Source: Burkholderiales bacterium (GTDB lineage Bacteria > Pseudomonadota > Gammaproteobacteria > Burkholderiales > CAIKXV01). From it: DNA of 7,108 nt. The notes beneath the pieces are model-generated. The model was not told where the DNA came from. It worked only from the letters and a program-made list of their open reading frames with translations, and made no database searches. The stretch spans positions 1-7,108 of the forward strand of contig JACMMK010000431.1 in NCBI GenBank assembly GCA_014379045.1, given 5' to 3'. Below are positions 1 through 6,424 of this stretch, piece after piece (the stretch's first letter is position 1; the number at the start of each line of letters is the position of its first letter). A program made the translations under genes and the position numbers.

Positions 1-788
1 GCATGGCGTTGTCGGCGATCGATGTCGCGCTATGGGATCTGGTCGCGCAGAACGCCCGACTGCCGCTCGCGCGCCTGCTCGGCGGCAGCATCGAGCCGCT
101 GCCCGCCTACAACAGCAACGGCCTCGGGCTGATGGGCGCATCGGCGACCGCCGACGAGGCCGAACAGCTGCTCGAAGGCGGCTTTCGCGCGCTGAAGCTG
201 CGCCTGGGTTACGCCACGCTGGGCGAGGACATCGCGGTGACCCGCGCGGTGCGCAAGCGGCTGCCCGAATCGGTCGCGATCATGGTCGACTACAACCAGG
301 CGCTGACACGGGTCGATGCGCACGCGCGCGGCCGCGCGCTGCAGGACGAAGGCGTCGCATGGCTCGAGGAACCGATCGCGCATCATGACTGGAATGGGTG
401 CGCAGCGCTTGCGCGCGCGCTGACACTGCCGGTGCAACTCGGCGAGAACTTCGATGGCGCGAAGGATCTCGCCGCAGCGCTCGCGCTGGGCGCGTGCGAC
501 TACGCGATGGTCGACCTCGCGCGTATCGGCGGCGTCTCGGGTTGGATCGATGCGGCCGGGGTCGCGGCGGCGTGCGGCGTGCCGTTGTCGTCGCACCTGA
601 TGCCCGAGGTCAGTGCGCACCTGCTCGCCGCGACCCCGACGCGGCACTGGCTCGAGCATGTCGACTGGGCCGACGCCTTTCTCGCCGAGCCGTTCGCGCT
701 GATCGACGGCAAGCTGCAAATTCCCGAGCGCCCGGGCAACGGCCTCGCCTGGGATGCCGATGCGGTCGACCGCTTGCGGATCAACTGA
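1..788 (+). CDS. Mandelate racemase-like enolase-superfamily enzyme (5' end cut by window)
   Basis: This is a (beta/alpha)8-barrel enzyme of the mandelate racemase (MR) branch. The family abstracts the alpha-proton of a carboxylate to racemise or dehydrate hydroxy acids. Numbering from the Met at base 3, it aligns without gaps to Pseudomonas putida MR from memory, with a constant offset of 99 residues. Mg ligands are D96 (VDYN), E122 (EEP) and E148 (GEN). The His-Asp dyad is D171 and H198 (SSHL), and the electrophile is E218 (HWLE). The position of the S-specific base K166 is Arg (K65-L-R67). About 99 N-terminal residues, including the capping domain, lie upstream of the window, so the first Met is internal. 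The stop is 29 bases before the aldolase gene, suggesting one operon. Substrate is unknown; true mandelate racemase, another racemase or an acid-sugar dehydratase are all possible. Family is confident, reaction is not. Confidence 0.93.
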   Translation, partial: MALSAIDVALWDLVAQNARLPLARLLGGSIEPLPAYNSNGLGLMGASATADEAEQLLEGGFRALKLRLGYATLGEDIAVTRAVRKRLPESVAIMVDYNQALTRVDAHARGRALQDEGVAWLEEPIAHHDWNGCAALARALTLPVQLGENFDGAKDLAAALALGACDYAMVDLARIGGVSGWIDAAGVAAACGVPLSSHLMPEVSAHLLAATPTRHWLEHVDWADAFLAEPFALIDGKLQIPERPGNGLAWDADAVDRLRIN

Positions 789-805
789 TCCGCATCGACG
801 TTGCC

Positions 806-811
806 GAAGGA
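806..811 (+). promoter_or_regulatory. Ribosome binding site of the aldolase gene
   Basis: GAAGGA lies six bases before the ATG at 818. It supports that start and shows the aldolase gene was once translated separately, within the 29-base gap after the MR-like stop codon. Confidence 0.6.
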
Positions 812-817
812 TCTGCC

Positions 818-1611
818 ATGGCCCCTGATTCGAACGACCCGGTGGTGCGCGACAAAGCGTTCTATCACGCGCAGACCACGCAGCGGATGAACGAGCACCT
901 GATGACGCCGCACTGGCCGCTGCGCGAGAAGGTCGCCCTCGCGTGTCGCATCCTCGCCGACCAGGGACACGAATCGGCACTGGCGGGTCAACTCACCGCG
1001 CGTGCGGAAAAGCCCGGCACGTACTGGATTCTGAGCTTCGGACTCGGCTTCGACGAAGCGCAGACCAGCAACATCGTGCTGGTCGACGACGACCTGAACC
1101 TGCTCGCGGGCGCGGGCATGCCGAACCCGGCGAACCGCTTCCACCTGTGAATTTACCGGCACCGGCCGGAGGTGAATGCGATCGTGCATACGCACCCGCC
1201 GTACGCGTCCGCGCTGTCGATGCTCGGCGAGCCGCTCACGTGTCGCACATGGACACCTCGATGTTTTACGAGGACTGCGCCTGGCTGCCCGAGTGGCCCG
1301 GGGTGCCGATCGGCGACGAGGAAGGCCGGATCATCAACGACGCGCTGGGGGACAAGCGCTCGATTCTGCTCGCGCACCACGGCCAGCTCGCCGCCTGCAC
1401 GACGCTGGAAGAGGCGACGATGCTGGCGCTCTTCATCGAGCGTGCCGCGCGCCTGCAACTGATGGCGCGTGCGGTCGGCGCGATCAAGCCGATCCTGCCC
1501 GAGCATGCGCGCGAGGCGCACGACTACCGGCTGAAACCGAAGTATGTCGGGGCGGTGTTCTGCTATTACGCGCGCGCGGTGCTGCGCAAGGATGCCGCCG
1601 TCCTCGCGTAA
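818..1611 (+). pseudogene. Class II aldolase/adducin-family gene, broken by an in-frame TGA and a frameshift
   Basis: The intact product would be about 264 residues of the class II aldolase fold (zinc-dependent sugar-phosphate aldolase relatives such as FucA). Residues 1-110 read normally to FHL, then TGA at 1148-1150 stands where the family usually has Trp. The same frame continues directly with IYRHRPEVNAIVHTHPPY, which holds the metal histidines H124 and H126. A second lesion follows the Thr codon at 1238-1240: one base, probably G, is missing. Coding then continues one frame over (VSHMDTSMFYEDCAW) through the third metal-site motif AHHG to TAA at 1609. The catalytic Glu of FucA (E73) aligns with A105, so this subfamily may not be a classical aldolase. 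It follows the MR-like gene in the same direction and probably shared its pathway. Two lesions favour a true pseudogene, though sequencing errors are not excluded. Confidence 0.85.
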
Positions 1612-1652
1612 GGCTGTGTCATCGAATGAAGCGCAGCCGCAACAGCGACCGC

Positions 1653-1682
1653 GTCGTCGCGACGGTTGCCCTGCGCGACGAC
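1653..1682. terminator. Possible shared terminator hairpin between convergent genes
   Basis: A perfect 9-base inverted repeat, GTCGTCGCG (1653-1661) and CGCGACGAC (1674-1682), encloses a 12-base loop. It sits in the 90-base gap between the end of the aldolase pseudogene and the convergent end of phoD. A short TTT follows on the plus strand, and there is no real T-tract on either side, so intrinsic termination is only a guess. Confidence 0.35.
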
Positions 1683-1701
1683 ACGTTTCGCTGCGCCCGC
1701 G

Positions 1702-3462
1702 TTACAGCGGCAACGCGGTGAACTGACTGACCACCTGTGGCGCGCGGCCGACGATTCCGACCGGATCGGCGAGCAGATCCGCCTGCGAATAGAAGTCGAT
1801 CCCGTAGGTGGTGACGGTCAGGCTCCCTGAACCCGCGTCGATCGCGAACTCCGTCCAGCCGTAGGTATGCATCGAGACGTCGCTGCTGCCCGGGGTCACC
1901 GAGACGTTGGGTACGCCGGCCAGGCCGAGCGCGGGGTAACCGAGCGGCACGATCTGCGCGTTGATGAGACCGCGGACGACCTCGTCCTTGACCGGGCGCT
2001 GGCTCGCGTTATAGAACGCGATCTGCTGCGGCGTGACCAGACCGAGCGCGGCCGCGAGGCCGAACACGGTCGGCCCGAACGGCGCGTTGAACGCCACCGA
2101 ACCGGTGCTGATCTCGAACGCGCCGGGGACCGGCACCTGCTGGATCGCGGTGCCGGTGAAGCGCTGCAGGTTGAGGTTGTTGGTCAGCGTGCCGTGGATG
2201 TCGGCGGTCACGAACACGACGTTCAGGATGTTGTTGGTCAGGATGAAGTCGAGGATCTCGGTGCGTTCGGCGCCGTAGCCCTCGAACCGGTCCGATGCCG
2301 CGAGCACGCCGAGGTTCTGGATCGGCTCGGGCACCATGATGAACTTCCAGGTGATCGCAGCGGCCTGCGCATCGAGCAGATCGGCCTTGAGGTCGGCCAC
2401 CTGCTGGCGCCCGAGCAGCGTGCGGTCGGTGCGCACCAGCGAGGTCACCAGGTAGTTCGAGATCTGGGCCGCGTTCGTGGGGTCGGCCACAGGGGGCAGC
2501 GGCGCATCCCGGAACGAGCGCGAGTCGAGCAGGAACATCGCCGCGTCGCGCCCGAACTTGCGATAGCGGTACAGCTTGCGCTTGTTCGCGGTGCGTGCGT
2601 CACCGGTCGCGCCGTAGTACTCAGGGCGTACCGGGTTGTAGTCGGTGAAGGCTTCGAGGCCGTCTGCAAAGAACGGTGTCTCGTTGATGAACGCGCCCGG
2701 CTGGCCGGCGAACTTCGGATCGGTCGACGGCGCCGCGCCGCCCGCGAAGTCGTTGGTGACTTCATGATCGTCGATCATCGCGAAGGTGGCGGTGGTGCGG
2801 CGCAGGTCGGCCCAGAAGTTTTCTCCCAGGCGCGTACCGTAGCCCTCGGCATGCTTCGCACGGAACTCGGCGAGCGTGCGCGCCTGGGCGAGCGGCACCG
2901 ATGGGGAAGGAAAGTCGGCATAGATGGTGTCGCCGAGCTCGAGGAAGAAATCGAGGCTGCGCGCAGGCGCGTTCTTGATCGCCGGATACGGGCTCAACTC
3001 GCCGCGCCAGTCGCCCGATACCCCGAAGCGCAACCCGGTGAAACCGATCGTGGCCGGGGTGCGGAACTGACCGGTGACTACGGCGCCGACTTCGTTGGTG
3101 ACCGAGTAGTAGTAGGTCGTTGCCGGCTGCAGGCCGTTCACGATGTGCTTGAACGGCTTGTCGGTGGTGGTCTGGCGGCGGGTGATGGTGCCGATCAGTG
3201 TCGCGAACGCCGGATCGGTGCCCCAGCGAAACACCGCGCGCCCCGGCACGGTGCTGCGTGCCCACAGGACTGCGCTGTTGGGGGTGACATCGCCCGCCGC
3301 GACGCCGTTCGGCAGCGTGTCGGGCAATGCCGCGAACGCGCTTCGTCCCAGGGTGGAGGCGCCCAGCACGCCCCCTGCGGTCCACTGCATGAAATTGCGC
3401 CGCGCCTGCGACAGCTGTTGCGAGGCACGGGTGCTGAATGCGAAACGGGCTTTCTTGTCCAT
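1702..3462 (-). CDS. PhoD-family alkaline phosphatase/phosphodiesterase, Tat-exported
   Basis: The product (586 residues) should hydrolyse phosphomono- or diesters outside the cytoplasm. The ATG at 3460-3462 is chosen because AGGGGAG precedes it at good spacing and a Tat signal starts just after it: R21-R22-N-F-M, a hydrophobic stretch, and a likely AFA cleavage site near residue 44. Residues about 53-135 form the beta-sandwich PhoD N-terminal domain (GVAAGDVTPNSAVLWA), followed by the metallophosphatase domain. Visible metal-site motifs are GDTIY (D178, Y181), IDDHE (D231-E234) with N237, LLDSRSFRD (about 312-319), and ADIHG (D421, H423). The usual family Cys before the first Asp motif is absent; the segment reads FGVSGDW (G150, D151). 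Length is typical. It is divergent from the VPLPA-CTERM gene and convergent with the aldolase pseudogene. Family is confident; substrate and metal set are inferred. Confidence 0.93.
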   Translation of the reverse strand: MDKKARFAFSTRASQQLSQARRNFMQWTAGGVLGASTLGRSAFAALPDTLPNGVAAGDVTPNSAVLWARSTVPGRAVFRWGTDPAFATLIGTITRRQTTTDKPFKHIVNGLQPATTYYYSVTNEVGAVVTGQFRTPATIGFTGLRFGVSGDWRGELSPYPAIKNAPARSLDFFLELGDTIYADFPSPSVPLAQARTLAEFRAKHAEGYGTRLGENFWADLRRTTATFAMIDDHEVTNDFAGGAAPSTDPKFAGQPGAFINETPFFADGLEAFTDYNPVRPEYYGATGDARTANKRKLYRYRKFGRDAAMFLLDSRSFRDAPLPPVADPTNAAQISNYLVTSLVRTDRTLLGRQQVADLKADLLDAQAAAITWKFIMVPEPIQNLGVLAASDRFEGYGAERTEILDFILTNNILNVVFVTADIHGTLTNNLNLQRFTGTAIQQVPVPGAFEISTGSVAFNAPFGPTVFGLAAALGLVTPQQIAFYNASQRPVKDEVVRGLINAQIVPLGYPALGLAGVPNVSVTPGSSDVSMHTYGWTEFAIDAGSGSLTVTTYGIDFYSQADLLADPVGIVGRAPQVVSQFTALPL

Positions 3463-3498
3463 CGACTGTCTCCCCTGGCGATCGGCGATCGGCTCGCG

Positions 3499-3518
3499 TG
3501 CAGCGTAGGAGCGCTGCA
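3499..3518. promoter_or_regulatory. 20-base inverted repeat upstream of phoD
   Basis: TGCAGCG (3499-3505) and CGCTGCA (3512-3518) are perfect reverse complements around a 6-base spacer (TAGGAG). The repeat lies about 37 bases upstream of the phoD ATG within the divergent spacer. It could be an operator for a dimeric regulator or a hairpin in the phoD leader RNA. I do not recognise a known box; in particular no paired Pho-box repeat is visible. Confidence 0.45.
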
Positions 3519-3596
3519 TGACTGGCCGATGAATCCGCGATGACCACTGCGCGCTGCGCACGCGCGCATCGGACTACGCGGACGACGGTGCGGCAA

Positions 3597-3602
3597 TTGA
3601 CA
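3597..3602 (+). promoter_or_regulatory. Possible -35 hexamer (TTGACA) for the VPLPA-CTERM gene
   Basis: A perfect TTGACA stands 77 bases before the ATG at 3680, facing the right way. No good -10 hexamer lies 16-18 bases downstream (TACGAT at 3614 is too close, and 3620-3625 is GC-rich). It may be part of an activator-dependent promoter or chance. Confidence 0.25.
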
Positions 3603-3679
3603 CAATCCGCCGATACGATTCCCGACATACCGCTTCCCAGCATTCACCCGAATCAGCCAACAACAATCAGGAGCGCAGC

Positions 3680-4306
3680 ATGAACCGGATCATCGCCGTA
3701 TCGCTCATCGCCGTCGCCGCACTGGTCTCCAGCGCAGGCGTCTCGGCGGCCCTCGTCGACGTGGCCGAGATCGAGCCCAACAATGCGCTCCCCGGCGCGC
3801 AGGCGTTGGCGCCATTGCTGGCCGGCCAGACCGGCTACCGCGTATCGGGATCGCGCATCGCCCCAGTCGGCGCCGTGGCGAACGACAGCGCTGACTACTA
3901 CGCCTTCAACGCACCGGCCGGCGCGTCGCTGAACCTCGAAGTGCTGATCACGTCGTCGACGCCACCGTCCGACCGCGACTCGCTGTTGTATCTCTACGGT
4001 GCCGGCGGCAACGTGCTGGTGTTCGACGACAATTCCGGCGTCGACTTCGGCTCACGGATCAGCGCGTTCCCGCTTGCCGGAGGCCTTTACTTCGTCGGCG
4101 TTTCGGGCTTCGGCGATCCGGGCGATCTCGATAACGGCGGCAACGGGGTGCTCACCGGTGTCGGGGGCGATGCGAACTTCGCCTACCTGCTGACGATCGA
4201 CATCGCGCCGCAGGTGATACCGCTCCCGGGGTCGGCCGCGCTGTTCGTGCTCGGTGCGTCGATGCTCGCCGGTCTGCGTAAACGTCGTCCTGCAGCAGGC
4301 GTCTGA
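3680..4306 (+). CDS. Secreted PPC-domain-like protein with VPLPA/PEP-CTERM exosortase sorting signal
   Basis: This 208-residue exported protein has a cleavable signal peptide (MNRIIAVSLIAVAAL, likely cut after VSA at residue 23). A beta-rich domain (about 28-175) follows with the look of bacterial pre-peptidase C-terminal (PPC) domains: EIEPNN near the start, DYYAFNAPAGASLNLEV, then LYLYGAGGNVLVFDDN and a closing GGLYFVGVSGFG. The C-terminus has the tripartite exosortase signal: I180-P-L-P-G184, a short membrane helix (about 185-199) and a basic tail RKRR. By family knowledge such proteins are processed by exosortase, often in bacteria making extracellular polysaccharide; no exosortase gene is in this window. 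AGGAG at 3669-3673, six bases before the ATG, supports the start. The partner or ligand of the PPC-like domain is unknown. It is divergent from phoD, so co-regulation is possible but unproven. Confidence 0.88.
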   Translation: MNRIIAVSLIAVAALVSSAGVSAALVDVAEIEPNNALPGAQALAPLLAGQTGYRVSGSRIAPVGAVANDSADYYAFNAPAGASLNLEVLITSSTPPSDRDSLLYLYGAGGNVLVFDDNSGVDFGSRISAFPLAGGLYFVGVSGFGDPGDLDNGGNGVLTGVGGDANFAYLLTIDIAPQVIPLPGSAALFVLGASMLAGLRKRRPAAGV

Positions 4307-4308
4307 AA

Positions 4309-4337
4309 CGCCGAAGGCGGAGCGTTGCCGCTTGGCG
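4309..4337. terminator. Possible hairpin terminator after the VPLPA-CTERM gene
   Basis: Beginning three bases after the stop codon, CGCC-GA-AGGCGG can pair with CCGCTT-GGCG around a 7-base loop, with a two-base bulge and one G-U pair. It lies between two convergent genes. No T-tract follows, so Rho-independent termination is uncertain. Confidence 0.35.
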
Positions 4338-4383
4338 CGTGCGTGCGCAAGCCGAACGCGCCGCGGCCGAACGATGACGAACC

Positions 4384-5460
4384 TCAGCGTCGGGCTTCGC
4401 CGAGCCAGGCCAGGCCGTCGCTCAGGTCGAGGGCGCTCGTGATCCAGCGCGCGAAGTCGCTGAGATTTCCGGGCCCCGGACGCAGGTCTGCGACCTGACC
4501 GTCCGAGAACAGCCCCCACACCGGGCAGAACAGGCTCGAAGCAGGGTGCGGCGCCGTCTCCGGTGTCGCCTTCATCGGATGGAACATCGCCTGAAGCCTC
4601 GCCTCGTCGCTGTCCAGTGCTTCGTACCGATCGAAGAAACTGCCGAGTGCGTGCGTCCACGGATCGAGCTCCGCAGACGGGTCCGCCTCCGGCGTCTGCC
4701 GTGCCGAACGCGCAGCGCCGAGCACATCGAGACGGCATGCGCCGACGAAGCGCTCCGCGCTCATCGCGAGCAGATCGGGAACCCGCTCGCGCTTGCCCTC
4801 AAGCGACTTCAGCAGGTCGTTCAGTGCGATCGCCGGAAACGGAAACTTGAGTGTGACCGCGCACAACCGCGGTGCGAGCTGCATCGCGATCTCGATTCCG
4901 AAGCACTCGATCAGGCGCGATAGCAGACGCAGGTTCTGCGGCGACCCGCGGTACAGCTCGACCCCGAAGCGGTAGGCAGCCAGCGCGCTCGGTCGCGCCA
5001 TCGACGCCTGCAGGCCTTCGACGATGGCATGGGTCTCGAGCACTTCGTAGACGCTGAAGCCCTCTGCGGCATCGAACAACGTGGCGACCAGCTCCGCGAA
5101 GTTCGACCGGACGTTCGCCGCCTCGCCCTCGCCGAGCGGCTTGCGCGAGGCCTGCCAGAGTGCGGCCCAGCGCGCGCGCCGTGCGACTTCACGGGTGAAC
5201 GAGAAATACCAGGGCGACGTGACCGCATGCGCGAGATGGATGCCCACGCGCGCGATCGCGTACAGCGCCAGCACGTCGTCCTCGTCGCGTGGCGGCGCGC
5301 GCGCCTCCATCAGATCGGTGAACGACCCGGCGGGCTTGTCGACATGCACCGCGGCGAGCGGCAGCAGCAGCGGGTGGAGCGCCGACCCGTGCAGCCGACG
5401 ACCCAGCTGCTCGATCCAGAGCTGAAGTCGATCGGGACCTTTCTGCAGCAGTGCGGCCAT
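4384..5460 (-). CDS. Hypothetical protein, mostly helical, no family recognised
   Basis: An intact 358-residue protein that I cannot assign. It has no signal peptide or clear membrane span, so it is probably cytoplasmic. Long amphipathic helices dominate about 58-250. A carboxylate- and histidine-bearing stretch, FAELVATLFDAAEGFSVYEV followed by LETHAIVEG (about 121-149), could be a metal or cofactor site, but it matches no diiron motif I know. It is followed by an aromatic, Arg-rich helix (YRFGVELYRG) and a Pro-Phe turn (KFPFPAIALNDLL). Cysteines are at 186, 200, 242 and 312. The C-terminus (about 308-358) is a distinct Trp-containing segment. The ATG at 5458-5460 is preferred over an in-frame GTG at 5560-5562: the extra 34 residues are Arg/Pro-rich with poor third-position bias after the first few codons. 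Neither start has a clear ribosome binding site. It stands alone, convergent with the VPLPA-CTERM gene. Confidence 0.72.
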   Translation of the reverse strand: MAALLQKGPDRLQLWIEQLGRRLHGSALHPLLLPLAAVHVDKPAGSFTDLMEARAPPRDEDDVLALYAIARVGIHLAHAVTSPWYFSFTREVARRARWAALWQASRKPLGEGEAANVRSNFAELVATLFDAAEGFSVYEVLETHAIVEGLQASMARPSALAAYRFGVELYRGSPQNLRLLSRLIECFGIEIAMQLAPRLCAVTLKFPFPAIALNDLLKSLEGKRERVPDLLAMSAERFVGACRLDVLGAARSARQTPEADPSAELDPWTHALGSFFDRYEALDSDEARLQAMFHPMKATPETAPHPASSLFCPVWGLFSDGQVADLRPGPGNLSDFARWITSALDLSDGLAWLGEARR

Positions 5461-5667
5461 CTCGGGAACCCGTGGCCGGCAACGGAAGTGCGCCAGTCGT
5501 CGACTATCGTAACGCACTCGGATTGTCGCGCGCGGAGGTTGCGGCGAGCGGTCGTCGGCCACTGACCGGGGACTGCCGCGAGGGACCAGGGCAGGAAGCT
5601 CAAGACGATGCGAAAGAGCGGTTTCTATCCTCGGATTGTCGGTTTTACTGCGACGAGCGAGACGACT

Positions 5668-5793
5668 CTAGGCCAGTACCTGGCTGGGTTTGGTGCCTTC
5701 CATGACGATCGTGATGTAGCCATAGAGATCGTCGGGAAGTCGCCACGTAGACTCCAGGTTCTGCAAGCTGGAGTGCGTGCTGCGGTACCGAGC
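5668..5793 (-). pseudogene. C-terminal remnant of an unidentified gene
   Basis: Between a minus-strand TGA at 5794-5796 and a TAG at 5668-5670, 41 codons read like a real protein end: SLQNLESTWRLPDDLYGYIT then IVMEGTKPSQVLA. By hand count the third positions are about 78% G/C on this strand, against about 54% for the codon-aligned plus frame, which favours minus-strand coding. The only ATG is inside the conserved-looking part, so no start or N-terminus survives. The parent family is unknown. It lies upstream of the hypothetical gene on the same strand and back to back with the plus-strand remnant. It could still be chance, given its length. Confidence 0.4.
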
Positions 5794-6252
5794 TCAAGAA
5801 ATTCCTGGGAGAGGCGCCGCGGCCGATCGATAAGGACAAGGTCTGTGTCGATAACGCACTGCGCGCAGTCAACTATGCGTTTCCGGCGACGACGCCGATC
5901 GGCGAGAAGTTCACCTTCGAGGTCCCCTACCTGATGCAGAGCGCAGGCTGGACGTCGATGAACGTGGCGCAGGACACCTTCCGGTCGTGGTTTACCGTGC
6001 TCGCCACCAAGGTCGCCCCGTCCTCGATGTATCTGGTCTGCGCAAAACAGGACGCGAACGAGATCGCGCACATGATCGTGGTCACGACGTCCGACTCGGT
6101 CGACGATGCGTTCGTCACCGATGCCCAGAAGCAGTCGAACAACTACGGCGTCTACCGGTACGTTGCCTGGAGATACGGCGCGGCCGACGCCGTACCGGAA
6201 GGTCGACCTGAAGACCGGGCAATTCATCGCGCAGTCGACCTGGCAGAACTGA
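5784..6252 (+). pseudogene. Unidentified protein gene, headless and frameshifted
   Basis: From about 5784 the plus strand encodes GTELKKFLGEAPRPIDKDKV, VCVDNALRAVNYAFPATTPI, PYLMQSAGWTSMNVAQDTFR, then WFTVLATKVAPSSMYLVCAK and a Tyr-rich stretch to YVAW (6168-6170). This frame is open only from a TAG at 5748, with no ATG or GTG before ATG 5934, so the N-terminus is missing. After YVAW the frame loses protein character. One frame over, coding resumes (DTARPTPYRKVDLKTGQFIA, QSTWQN) to TGA at 6250-6252, so about one extra base lies near 6170. The uninterrupted reading from ATG 5934 to 6329 is an alternative call, but its last 50 or so residues look like out-of-frame sequence. The two Cys (VCVDN, LVCAK) could form a disulfide in an exported protein. 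I do not recognise the family. Confidence 0.58.
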
Positions 6253-6306
6253 TCGGGGACGACCGTGGCCGGGATGGCCGAGCGTGCGAGCCCGGTTGCC
6301 CGAGTT

Positions 6307-6368
6307 CGGTGCGCAGCGCGCACCGGTAGTGCGTCATCGGTGTGCAGCGCGCGCCGGTCGGACGCAAT
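6307..6368. repeat. Two GC-rich hairpin repeats with 31-base period
   Basis: Copies start at 6307 and 6338 and share 19 of the first 21 bases (CGGTGCGCAGCGCGCACCGGT in copy 1). Copy 1 is a perfect hairpin, 8-base arms around AGC. Copy 2 differs at two arm positions that become G-U pairs only in plus-strand RNA. A decayed third start (CGGTGC) occurs at 6369, again 31 bases on. They lie between the convergent remnant and the acyl-CoA synthetase gene, resembling a REP-like element or a terminator pair lacking T-tracts. Confidence 0.5.
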
Positions 6369-6398
6369 CGGTGCTGCGTGCAACGATGGATCGCCGGA

Positions 6399-6424
6399 CC
6401 GTGCGCGTCAACCGTGCGCGTCAA
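6399..6424. repeat. 13-base tandem duplication over a stop codon
   Basis: CCGTGCGCGTCAA is present twice, head to tail (6399-6411 and 6412-6424). The second copy contains the minus-strand TGA (6421-6423) of the acyl-CoA synthetase gene. A slipped-strand duplication just past the gene end is the simplest reading. Confidence 0.7.

Noticed and set aside
1148..1150. TGA read as selenocysteine or programmed readthrough in the aldolase gene
   Set aside because: The position normally holds Trp, not Cys; no SECIS-like hairpin is evident, and a separate frameshift follows, so mutation or error is simpler.
3499..3535. Pho box upstream of phoD
   Set aside because: Only one loose CAGTCAT-like heptamer is seen on the minus strand, with no second repeat 11 bases away.
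1867..3543. 558-codon plus-strand open frame opposite phoD
   Set aside because: Composition is typical of a shadow in high-GC DNA, and it is fully antisense to an unmistakable PhoD protein.
5784..5795. GGTACCGAGCTC, identical to adjacent KpnI-SacI sites of a cloning polylinker, right at the remnant junction
   Set aside because: The match stops after 12 bases, the flanks do not continue the polylinker, and the bases fit codons for GTEL in the plus remnant. Probably chance, but worth remembering if the junction proves to be an artefact.
5608..5934. Plus-strand reading of 108 codons starting MRKSGFYPRIVG
   Set aside because: Its second half becomes Arg/Ser-rich and opposes the real plus frame from 5784, and its third-position G/C is low across 5671-5793.
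5625..6383. Long minus-strand open frame of 252 codons
   Set aside because: It is rich in Arg, His, Val and Asp in the way antisense shadows are; the opposite strand holds the protein-like reading with hydrophobic and aromatic patterns.
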